A stretch of 34,378 nt of DNA from contig JACPAT010000127.1 in assembly GCA_016180655.1 (NCBI GenBank), positions 1 through 34,378 of the forward strand, written 5' to 3'. Below are positions 1 through 6,033 of the stretch, in pieces. The notes below the pieces were generated by a model. It saw only the letters and a program-made list of their open reading frames with translations. It made no database searches and was not told the origin of the DNA. The number at the start of each line of letters is the position of its first letter. The first letter of the stretch is position 1. A program made the position numbers and the translations under genes. This stretch comes from Candidatus Methylomirabilota bacterium (GTDB lineage Bacteria > Methylomirabilota > Methylomirabilia > Methylomirabilales > 2-02-FULL-66-22).

Positions 1-468
1 CAGCGGCACCATGAAGAAGAGAAACGCCAGCGGAAAGACGAGTCGGCGAGAGATCTCCTTGCCGAGGTGGAGAAGGGCGAGCCCGGCCAGGATCACGATG
101 AACGAGCTACGCATCAGAAATTCTTCGGCACCGACGTCCCCGAGGATCAGTGAGATGGCACCCACGAGGAGTACTGGGAGCCCGGCCCAGGTCCCCCGCG
201 GTATCAACCTCGCGAGTTCTCGGCGACGCCGCCAGATCAGAACGGCGCTGAACAGGGGCACCAGGAAGCCGTGGGAATAGTTGGGGTCATCCCACCACTG
301 CCAAACCAGCTCCGAAGAGGTCTTCCAGTAAAGTGCTCCAAGTATTCCGGCGAAGAGTGCGGCCGGCCTGCGGGCCAGCCGCCCGCCGTCGAAAGGCCGG
401 GCGCCGGCACGGAAAGTTCTTCTTCCAGGGACGCAGCAACAGACGGCAGCCGCGCGGCGGCCCCGCAT
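1..468 (-). CDS. Exosortase (EpsH/XrtA-like), N-terminal part, runs off the window
   Basis: This gene is absent from the ORF track because its stop lies beyond base 1. Reading the minus strand from ATG 468 gives a membrane segment ([12 protein letters not shown]), then [19 protein letters not shown], the hallmark N-terminal motif of exosortases, then [10 protein letters not shown], two more hydrophobic segments, and [12 protein letters not shown] at the window edge. Exosortases are polytopic membrane cysteine proteases/transpeptidases that process PEP-CTERM-type proteins and often accompany exopolysaccharide genes. The catalytic Cys, Arg and His expected further along lie outside the window, so activity cannot be judged. 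The start is uncertain: ATG 468 sits at the loop of an inverted repeat and has no clear Shine-Dalgarno; an in-frame TTG lies five codons upstream. The gene is divergent from rpoD. Family assignment is firm; subtype is not. Confidence 0.85.
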   Translation of the reverse strand, partial: MRGRRAAAVCCCVPGRRTFRAGARPFDGGRLARRPAALFAGILGALYWKTSSELVWQWWDDPNYSHGFLVPLFSAVLIWRRRRELARLIPRGTWAGLPVLLVGAISLILGDVGAEEFLMRSSFIVILAGLALLHLGKEISRRLVFPLAFLFFMVPL

Positions 469-479
469 AAGCGGGGCCG
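458..479. repeat. 9-bp inverted repeat between exosortase and rpoD
   Basis: CGGCCCCGC and GCGGGGCCG flank an ATAA loop. It lies in the short spacer between the divergent exosortase and rpoD genes and overlaps the best exosortase start codon. No T-run follows on either strand, so a terminator is unlikely; a regulatory or structural role is inference. Confidence 0.5.
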
Positions 480-511
480 TCAAGACGGCACCGGCTGCTG
501 CTCCCCCGGCG

Positions 512-2332
512 TTGAAAGGGCCGAAGACCGTTCTCCAAAAAAGCGCCGTCGCCGGGGCCAGGCCGGATACGGCCGCACCGGCGCGCCTCGAAGAGGTCAA
601 GGCGCTCATCGCCCTGGGCAAGAAGAAGGGCTATCTCACCTACGACGAGATCATGAGCCAACTGCCGGAGGATGAAACCTCGGCGGAGCGGTTCGACGAG
701 ATCTTTCGGGCCCTGGGGGAGATGGACATCGAGGTGGTGGACGCGCCCGAGCGCGCCAAGGGGAGCGACGGGGGCGAAGCACAGGGCGAGGAGGCCTCGC
801 CGGAGACGGAGCTCGACCTCACCCCGTCGCCCGTGGGTCGCACCGATGACCCGGTGCGCATGTACCTGCGCGAGATGGGCCGGACGCCGCTGCTCACCCG
901 TGAGGGAGAGATCCGGATCGCCAAGCGCATCGAGGAGGGCCGGAAGGAGGTGGCGGAGGCGGTCTGCCGGGCGGGCGTGGCCGTGCGCGAGGTGCTCTAC
1001 CTCGGCGAGCGGTTGGAGCAGGACCGGCTCCGGATCGGCGACCTCCTGGCCCTGAGTGAATTCGAGGAGCTCTCGGAGCAGAAGGAACGCGAGCTGGTCG
1101 CGGACGTGCGTCCCGTGATCCGCGGACTGCGGAACGAGCAGGCCAAGCTGGACGACCTGCGGCGCCGCCTGGCCAAGGCCCGGCCGCGCCTGAGCGCCCG
1201 GGGCCTGGCCCGCTTCGAGGCGGAGATCGCCCAGCGGAAGGCCAAACATGCGGAGCTCCTGCGCCGCCTCAACCTGAACCAGCGGGTGGTGGACCGGGTC
1301 GTGGCCCGCATGCGAAGTTTCCTGGAGCGGATCCAGGCGGGCGAGCGGGAGCTGCTGGAACTGGCCAAGAAGGCGCGCCTGAACCAGGCGGATGTGAAGC
1401 GCCTGGCCAGCGCGGACGGCCTGAGCCCGAATGTCCTGCGGGGCATGCTGCGGCGGTCCCGGCTGGCCAAGCAGGATGGGGAGATCCTCCGGCAGCAGTT
1501 CGCCGCGGTCCTGGAAAAGGTCCGGAGGGTGGAGCAGGAGGCGGATGCCCCCGCCAAGGAACTGCGCGCGTTGCTCGGCGCCATCACCGAGGGGGAGCGC
1601 AAGGCCCTGCAGGCCAAGAAGGAGATGGTGGAGGCCAACCTGCGCCTGGTCATCAGCATCGCCAAGAAGTACACCAACCGCGGCCTCCAGTTCCTGGACC
1701 TGATCCAGGAGGGGAACATCGGGCTCATGCGGGCGGTGGACAAGTTCGAATACCAGCGCGGGTACAAGTTCAGCACCTACGCCACCTGGTGGATCCGGCA
1801 GGCCATCACGCGGGCCATCGCCGACCAGGCGCGCACCATCCGGATCCCCGTGCACATGATCGAGACGATCAACAAGCTCATCCGGGCGTCGCGGCACCTG
1901 GTGCAGGAGTACGGCCGCGAGCCCAGCCCGGAAGAGATCGCCCAGAAGATCGACCTGCCCGTGGACAAGGTGCGCAAGGTCCTCAAGATCGCGCAGGAGC
2001 CCATCTCCCTGGAGACCCCCATCGGGGAAGAAGAGGATTCCCACCTGGGCGACTTCATCGAGGACAAGGCCGCCGTCTCCCCGCTGGAGGCGGTCATCGG
2101 GATCAACCTCGAGGGCCAGACCGAGGAGGTGCTGAAGAGCCTGACGCCCCGCGAGGAGCGGGTCCTCCGGCTGCGCTTCGGGATCGGGGACGGCTGCGAC
2201 CACACCCTGGAGGAGGTCGGACAGCAGTTCGACGTCACCCGCGAGCGAATCCGCCAGATCGAGGCCAAGGCCCTGCGGAAGCTGCGCCACCCGACCCGGA
2301 GCAAGAAGCTGAAGAGCTTCGTGGAGGGCTAG
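512..2332 (+). CDS. rpoD: RNA polymerase primary sigma factor (sigma-70, RpoD)
   Basis: The 606-residue product is the housekeeping sigma factor that directs core RNA polymerase to promoters. Region 1.1 is at about residues 28-80 ([20 protein letters not shown]). Region 1.2 starts at [11 protein letters not shown] near residue 113. A long charged, helical non-conserved region follows. Region 2 starts near residue 368 ([14 protein letters not shown]) with the -10-reading segment [17 protein letters not shown]. Region 3 follows, and region 4 fills the last 60 residues ([20 protein letters not shown]). The length and domain order suit a primary sigma rather than an alternative sigma. The start is TTG 512; there is no ATG or GTG before region 1.1, and upstream sequence in frame looks non-coding. 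No strong Shine-Dalgarno is visible. A long minus-strand ORF (287-2290) is a GC-rich shadow. Confidence 0.97.
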   Translation: MKGPKTVLQKSAVAGARPDTAAPARLEEVKALIALGKKKGYLTYDEIMSQLPEDETSAERFDEIFRALGEMDIEVVDAPERAKGSDGGEAQGEEASPETELDLTPSPVGRTDDPVRMYLREMGRTPLLTREGEIRIAKRIEEGRKEVAEAVCRAGVAVREVLYLGERLEQDRLRIGDLLALSEFEELSEQKERELVADVRPVIRGLRNEQAKLDDLRRRLAKARPRLSARGLARFEAEIAQRKAKHAELLRRLNLNQRVVDRVVARMRSFLERIQAGERELLELAKKARLNQADVKRLASADGLSPNVLRGMLRRSRLAKQDGEILRQQFAAVLEKVRRVEQEADAPAKELRALLGAITEGERKALQAKKEMVEANLRLVISIAKKYTNRGLQFLDLIQEGNIGLMRAVDKFEYQRGYKFSTYATWWIRQAITRAIADQARTIRIPVHMIETINKLIRASRHLVQEYGREPSPEEIAQKIDLPVDKVRKVLKIAQEPISLETPIGEEEDSHLGDFIEDKAAVSPLEAVIGINLEGQTEEVLKSLTPREERVLRLRFGIGDGCDHTLEEVGQQFDVTRERIRQIEAKALRKLRHPTRSKKLKSFVEG

Positions 2333-2365
2333 AAGGACGAGAGCAGGGTGAGCCTTACGGCAGTG

Positions 2366-2396
2366 CTGGACTCCGGATGGAGGGCTGGACTATACT
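2366..2396 (+). promoter_or_regulatory. Possible promoter for the tRNA transcript
   Basis: TATACT at 2391-2396 is a good -10 box; CTGGAC at 2366-2371 is a weak -35 at the long spacing of 19. It lies 35 bases upstream of the tRNA, with the 2401-2422 hairpin in between. Confidence 0.35.
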
Positions 2397-2400
2397 GAGG

Positions 2401-2430
2401 ATCGCCGCCTCTGGGCGGCGATTCTTCTCT
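2401..2430 (+). terminator. Hairpin after rpoD, probable terminator or tRNA leader stem
   Basis: ATCGCCGCC and GGCGGCGAT form a perfect 9-bp stem with loop TCTG, followed by the pyrimidine-rich TCTTCTCT. It fits a weak intrinsic terminator for rpoD. Because a possible -10 box lies just upstream, it could instead be the 5' leader of the tRNA precursor. Confidence 0.5.
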
Positions 2431-2507
2431 GGGCCCATAGCTCAGTTGGTCAGAGCCACCGGCTCATAACCGGACGGTCCCAGGTTCGAATCCTGGTGGG
2501 CCCACCA
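2431..2507 (+). tRNA. tRNA with anticodon CAT (elongator Met or Ile2)
   Basis: A full 77-nt cloverleaf is present. Acceptor strand GGGCCCA pairs with TGGGCCC. The D arm is GCTC/GAGC, the anticodon loop CTCATAA gives CAT, the T arm contains TTCGAAT, the discriminator is A and CCA is encoded. The anticodon stem has four clean pairs plus one A-A mismatch at its top. The sequence does not start with the unpaired first base typical of initiator tRNA, so it is elongator tRNA-Met or a lysidine-modified tRNA-Ile2; these cannot be separated by eye. Two degenerate copies follow it. Confidence 0.93.
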
Positions 2508-2523
2508 ACGTGCAGTTGAGAAT

Positions 2524-2604
2524 GCGCGCGATGCGCGCGTGGTCAGAGCCGTCCCGCTCCATGAGCGGGAACGGTCGCAGGTTCGAGTCCTGCTGGGCCC
2601 ACCA
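2524..2604 (+). ncRNA. tRNA-derived element, copy A (5' half replaced by a GC hairpin)
   Basis: The 3' two-thirds resembles the tRNA at 2431: TGGTCAGAGCC of the D arm, an anticodon-arm-like hairpin CCCGCTC-CAT-GAGCGGG, a perfect T arm (GCAGG-TTCGAGT-CCTGC) and the identical 3' end TGGGCCCACCA. The 5' acceptor strand and the left side of the D arm are missing. In their place stands GCGCGC-GAT-GCGCGC, a perfect 6-bp hairpin. A functional aminoacyl-acceptor stem is therefore not possible locally. It lies between the tRNA and the terminator at 2699, so it should be co-transcribed. It may be a pseudo-tRNA or a structured small RNA. Confidence 0.7.
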
Positions 2605-2620
2605 CGCCGTAATTGTTCTT

Positions 2621-2678
2621 GCGCGCAGAGCGCGCCTGGTCAGAGCCGTCCTGCTCGAGAGCGGGACTGGGCCCACCA
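2621..2678 (+). ncRNA. tRNA-derived element, copy B (also lacks the T arm)
   Basis: This copy has the same plan as copy A: GCGCGC-AGA-GCGCGC, one base, TGGTCAGAGCCGTCC, then a strong hairpin (GTCCTGCTC against GAGCGGGAC), then TGGGCCCACCA. The T arm is deleted, and the hairpin loop no longer contains CAT. The replacement of the tRNA 5' half by the same GCGCGC-NNN-GCGCGC hairpin in both copies shows they derive from one another, not independently from the tRNA. Confidence 0.65.
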
Positions 2679-2698
2679 TCCGAGAACCACCACGTGAG

Positions 2699-2729
2699 CC
2701 CTCGTGACGCACGGTCACGCGGGTTTTTT
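2699..2729 (+). terminator. Rho-independent terminator of the tRNA transcript
   Basis: The stem is CCC-t-CGTGAC, loop GCACG, GTCACG-c-GGG, with one mismatch, followed immediately by TTTTTT. It closes the unit containing the tRNA and both tRNA-derived elements. Confidence 0.88.
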
Positions 2730-2789
2730 GTTTGACCAGAAGACCAGGCAAGTCGAAGGGGGAACCACAGCGGGCGAGCCGGGCCTGGG

Positions 2790-2818
2790 TTGACCGTGCC
2801 GGATATCTGTGCGATACT
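2790..2818 (+). promoter_or_regulatory. Sigma-70 promoter of the zinc-ribbon/RNase H/dciA operon
   Basis: TTGACC (2790-2795), a 17-base spacer and GATACT (2813-2818) fit the consensus closely. The -10 box overlaps the GTG start of the ORF-track call at 2809, so the true start must lie downstream, at ATG 2860. Confidence 0.7.
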
Positions 2819-2859
2819 TCCCTGGCCAAATCTCCAAATCACCACCCAGGTTGCCAGGC

Positions 2860-3561
2860 ATGTGGAACGGACTGGATAAGCTCCTCGAGTTGCAGAGGCT
2901 GGATCAGGCCATCGCCCGGCTGGAGGCCGAGGGCCGGGCGATTCCCCAGGAGATCCAGGCGCTGGAAGCCCGCCTGACGGAAGCCAGGGCTGGCCTGGAT
3001 CAGGCCAAGGCCAAGGCGGACCAGATCCAGAAGGAACGGCGGGCCAAGGAACGCGAGCTGGATGAAGCCACCATCAACACCAAGAAGAAACAGGCCCGCC
3101 TCTTCGAGATCAAGACGAACGAGGAATACTCCGCCGTCCTCAAGGAGATCGAAAGCCTGAAGGAGAAATCCTCCAAGCTCGAGGAGGAGATCCTGAACCT
3201 TCTGGAACGGGGCGATGTGGCGGCCAAGACGGTGACCGACGCGGAAAAGGGGTTCAAGGCGGCCGAGGCGCTCCACCAGAACGAACGAACAGAGAAGGAA
3301 GGACAGCTCGCCAGGCTGCGGCAGGAGTTGGCCATTCTTCAGGAGGCCCGCAAGGGCCAGGCCAGCCGGCTGGATACTGACCTCCTGCGACAATACACCC
3401 GCCTGAGGAAGTCTCGCGGCGTGGCCGTCGTCGCGGTGAAAGACGGCTCCTGCGGCGGATGCGGCATCTCGCTGACCCCGCAGACCTACACCGAGGTCCG
3501 CCGCAACGACCGCATGTTCACCTGCAGCTCCTGCAACCGCATCCTCTATTTCGCCGGGTAG
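2860..3561 (+). CDS. Coiled-coil protein with C-terminal C4 zinc ribbon
   Basis: The 233-residue protein is nearly all heptad-rich coiled coil (LDKLLELQRLDQAIARLEAE onward, to about residue 185). It ends with a C4 zinc ribbon, CGGCGISLT...CSSCNRILYF. This is the layout of the PF02591 family (C4-type zinc ribbon), which includes Helicobacter HP0958/FlgZ and chlamydial CdsZ; those bind nucleic acid or secretion partners, but most members are uncharacterised. The ATG at 2860 is preferred over the track's GTG 2809 because the latter lies on the promoter. It is followed after four bases by the RNase H gene, so they probably share a transcript. The specific function here is unknown. Confidence 0.85.
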   Translation: MWNGLDKLLELQRLDQAIARLEAEGRAIPQEIQALEARLTEARAGLDQAKAKADQIQKERRAKERELDEATINTKKKQARLFEIKTNEEYSAVLKEIESLKEKSSKLEEEILNLLERGDVAAKTVTDAEKGFKAAEALHQNERTEKEGQLARLRQELAILQEARKGQASRLDTDLLRQYTRLRKSRGVAVVAVKDGSCGGCGISLTPQTYTEVRRNDRMFTCSSCNRILYFAG

Positions 3562-3565
3562 CGGC

Positions 3566-4192
3566 GTGGATGCCGCAGACCTCCTCTCCCGGCTCCGCCG
3601 GCTGAGCCACGCCCTCCCGCGTGCCGGCATCTTGCAGTTGCCTCCCGGTCTCTCCGCGGAAGAAGCCATCCAGACCATCCGGGCCGCACTGAAGGCCCTG
3701 GAGCCGCGACTCACCGTCCGGGCGAAACGGGCCCAGGCGGGCGGTGTCGCGCGGATCCATGTTGACGGCGCCGCCCGCGGCAACCCGGGCCCCGCCGGTG
3801 TGGGTGTCCTGATCATCGGGCCGGACGGCCAGGTGGCGGAGCGAGTCCACCGCTCCATCGGCGAGGCGACCAACAATGTGGCGGAATACCGCGCCCTGCT
3901 CCTGGCGCTGGAACGAGCCCAGGCCCTGGGGTACACCGACCTCGAGGTCTTCTCGGACTCGGAACTGCTGGTGCGCCAGCTCCAGGGACGCTACCAGGTG
4001 AAGCATCCCGCGCTCCGAAAGCTGTATACGATGGTCAGGGAACGCGTCGGAGCCTTCAGCCGCTTCGACATCCAGCACGTCCCCCGCGAGCAGAATGCCG
4101 AGGCGGACGCCCTGGCGAACCTGGGCGTCGATGAGTCGCGCAGGCCGGGCCGCCGTGCTGGGGAGCCGGACGGATCGGGGGGGGCCGGATGA
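3566..4192 (+). CDS. RNase HI-family ribonuclease with N-terminal extension
   Basis: The 208-residue protein has a short helical N-terminus (about 1-55) and then an RNase H fold. The first catalytic Asp is in IHVDGAARGNPGPAG, the Glu in NNVAEYRALLLALE, the second Asp in VFSDSELLVRQLQGRYQV, and the last acidic site in HVPREQNAEADALAN. All four acidic positions are present, so it should cut the RNA strand of RNA-DNA hybrids. It belongs to the single-domain 'RNase H-like / reverse transcriptase-like' group common in many phyla rather than to classical RnhA with its basic protrusion. The start is GTG 3566, four bases after the previous stop. Its stop overlaps the ATG of the next gene (ATGA), so translation is coupled. 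Confidence 0.9.
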   Translation: MDAADLLSRLRRLSHALPRAGILQLPPGLSAEEAIQTIRAALKALEPRLTVRAKRAQAGGVARIHVDGAARGNPGPAGVGVLIIGPDGQVAERVHRSIGEATNNVAEYRALLLALERAQALGYTDLEVFSDSELLVRQLQGRYQVKHPALRKLYTMVRERVGAFSRFDIQHVPREQNAEADALANLGVDESRRPGRRAGEPDGSGGAG

Positions 4193-4680
4193 GCAGACCC
4201 GCCTGGCGCCGGCCGGTTCGGATCGGGGAGGCGGTTCCCGGCGCGTTTCAGCGCCTGGGACTCGAGATCCGGTTCCGCCAGAGCGAGGTCTGGAGGGTCT
4301 GGCCCACGGTGGTGGGCCCCCAGATCGCGCGCCATGCCCAGCCGCACGCCGTCTGGCACGGCCGCCTGATCGTCCACGTCACGGATCCCGTGTGGTTGCA
4401 CCACCTGAGCATGATGCGCCACCGGGTGATCCCCGCCCTCAACGAGAAGCTCCGCACCACGGTGGTGCGAGAGCTGATCCTCCGGGTCGGGGAGGTGCCG
4501 GACCTCCCCACGGACCTCCCGGGCTCACCTCGCCAGACCGAGGGGCCCCCGCCAGACCCGGACCAGGTTGCCCGGGTCGAAGCCCTGCTGGAGCCCCTGG
4601 GGGATGTCCCTTTTCGGGACGTCCTGTACCGCCTGCTCCTCCGCGCTGCTCGACGCCCCGGCCCCGATTCGTCCCGGTAA
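4189..4680 (+). CDS. dciA: DUF721 family protein, DciA-like replicative helicase operator
   Basis: The 163-residue protein has the DUF721 core: GAVPGAFQRLGLEIRFRQSEVW near the start, then WPTVVGPQIARHAQPHAVWHGRLIVHVTDPVWLHHLSMM and a helix ending around RELILRVGE. The C-terminal third is Pro-rich and probably disordered. DciA is the ancestral loader/operator of DnaB helicase in bacteria lacking DnaC or DnaI, and this KH-like fold with a loose tail matches that family. The ATG overlaps the RNase H stop by four bases. Assignment to DUF721 is firm; the helicase-loading role is from the family. Confidence 0.82.
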   Translation: MSRPAWRRPVRIGEAVPGAFQRLGLEIRFRQSEVWRVWPTVVGPQIARHAQPHAVWHGRLIVHVTDPVWLHHLSMMRHRVIPALNEKLRTTVVRELILRVGEVPDLPTDLPGSPRQTEGPPPDPDQVARVEALLEPLGDVPFRDVLYRLLLRAARRPGPDSSR

Positions 4681-4899
4681 AAGCGCCACAATCCGTTGCA
4701 GTTCAACCACAGAAAACGCCGTTTCAGGGAAGCGTTGAGATTTGTCATGGTCAGAAGACAAATCTTCGCTTGTCTTTTCGAGAGGTTAGGATGGCAGCAG
4801 CGTGTCGGAAAATGGTATCCGCCTTGCAATTCCGAACCTCGATTCGGTTTGTGCGCGCCCCATGCAATTCGTCCCCTGCGAGCACGAAGGGAGACAATC
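4681..4899 (+). promoter_or_regulatory. lpxC leader region with an 8-bp inverted repeat
   Basis: This spacer is clearly less GC-rich than its neighbours. GATTTGTC (4739-4746) and GACAAATC (4757-4764) form a perfect 8-bp stem with a 10-base loop. No convincing -35/-10 pair was found. The lpxC frame happens to stay open back to 4696, but the codons look non-coding. Confidence 0.4.
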
Positions 4900-5826
4900 T
4901 TGAGCCACCAGCGAACCCTGGAACGGCCGGTCCGGTGTGAGGGGATCGGGCTCCATACCGGGGAGAAGGTCGCCATGACCCTCTGCCCGGCCCCGGCCAA
5001 CCGCGGCGTGGTGTTTCGCCGGACGGATCTCCCCTCTGTCCCAACGATCGAGGCCCGGCCGGAACACGTGGTGGATACGCAGTACGCCACGACCATCGCC
5101 AAGAACGGCGCCTCGGTGAAGACGATCGAGCACTTGATGTCCGCCCTGGCCGGCATGGGGGTGGACAACGTCCAGGTGGACCTCACCGGCCCCGAGGTGC
5201 CGATCCTGGATGGGAGTGCGGCCCCCTTCGTGGAGCTGCTCCGGCAGGCGGGCTTGCGCCGGCAGTTTGCCCCCAAGACGTTCCTGAAGGTCCGGCAACC
5301 CATCACGGTGGAGGTGGGGACCCGGATGCTGCGGATCGTGCCCTCGCAGCGGCTCAAGGTGATCTACACGATGTGCTTCGATCACCCCGTGCTGGGTGAG
5401 CAGACGGTGGCCATGGAGATCGGCCGCGACCGCTACGCCCGCGAGGTGGCGCCCAGCCGCACCTACGGCTTCGTGCGGGACCTGGACATACTCTCTCGCC
5501 TCGGCCTGGCCAAGGGCGGATCCCTGGAGAACGCCGTGGTCATCGGCGAGGACGGTGTCCTGAACGGGCCGCTCCGCTTCCCGGACGAGCTGGTCCGGCA
5601 CAAGATCCTGGACCTGCTGGGCGATCTGTACCTCTTGGGCAAGCCGCTGGTGGGCACGATCATCGCCCACGGCGCGGGCCATCAGCTTCATCTGCAACTC
5701 GTGCATCGCATCCAGGAGCACCTGGGGGTCGAGCCCGAGCCATTCAGCCTCTCGGCGGCTGCCGTGGAGCAGTGGGTCTCCCCACTTCTGCCACCTTCCC
5801 GCCCGCTGAAGGCCGCCGTGATCTGA
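4900..5826 (+). CDS. lpxC: UDP-3-O-acyl-N-acetylglucosamine deacetylase (LpxC)
   Basis: The zinc deacetylase catalyses the committed step of lipid A synthesis in the cytoplasm. The 308-residue product starts QRTLERPVRCEGIGLHTGE. The metal ligands of the family are present: His in TIEHLMSALAGMGVDN, and His/Asp in HKILDLLGD, with the catalytic His in HGAGHQLH. The start is TTG 4900, because GAAGGGAG lies six bases upstream and the length then equals the usual ~305 residues; the track's start at 4696 would add 68 non-conserved residues. A strong terminator follows directly after the stop, so the gene is the last of its transcript. Its presence shows an LPS-bearing outer membrane. Confidence 0.96.
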   Translation: MSHQRTLERPVRCEGIGLHTGEKVAMTLCPAPANRGVVFRRTDLPSVPTIEARPEHVVDTQYATTIAKNGASVKTIEHLMSALAGMGVDNVQVDLTGPEVPILDGSAAPFVELLRQAGLRRQFAPKTFLKVRQPITVEVGTRMLRIVPSQRLKVIYTMCFDHPVLGEQTVAMEIGRDRYAREVAPSRTYGFVRDLDILSRLGLAKGGSLENAVVIGEDGVLNGPLRFPDELVRHKILDLLGDLYLLGKPLVGTIIAHGAGHQLHLQLVHRIQEHLGVEPEPFSLSAAAVEQWVSPLLPPSRPLKAAVI

Positions 5827-5853
5827 CCCCGCCCCCGGCCGGGGCGGGGTTTT
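5827..5853 (+). terminator. Rho-independent terminator after lpxC
   Basis: CCCCGCCCC and GGGGCGGGG form a 9-bp stem with loop CGGCC, followed by TTTT. It starts at the base after the lpxC stop. Confidence 0.9.
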
Positions 5854-5856
5854 GCC

Positions 5857-5886
5857 TTGCCTTCTCCTTCACCCATCCCCTATACT
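5857..5886 (+). promoter_or_regulatory. Promoter of the ntrY-ntrX unit
   Basis: TTGCCT (5857-5862), an 18-base spacer and TATACT (5881-5886). It sits directly after the lpxC terminator. The leader to ATG 6034 is about 140 bases. Confidence 0.6.
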
Positions 5887-6033
5887 CTCCGCGAGTTGTG
5901 CCCCGGGCGGCGCAGCGCCCCTCCGTCGCAACGTGTGCCCGCCGTACGGGGACAGGCGGGGCGGTCCCGGTCGCCCCGTGCGCTCCCCGCCGGGCCGGCG
6001 TCCTGGCGGACACCCGCATCTTCACCCGAGCCA

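Noticed and set aside
287-2290. 667-residue minus-strand ORF opposite rpoD
   Set aside because: Leu/Gly/Asp/Arg-rich shadow of a GC-rich gene; rpoD on the plus strand is unmistakable.
2809-2859. Upstream GTG start of the zinc-ribbon gene
   Set aside because: The start overlaps the -10 box of a good promoter, and the extra residues are not family-like.
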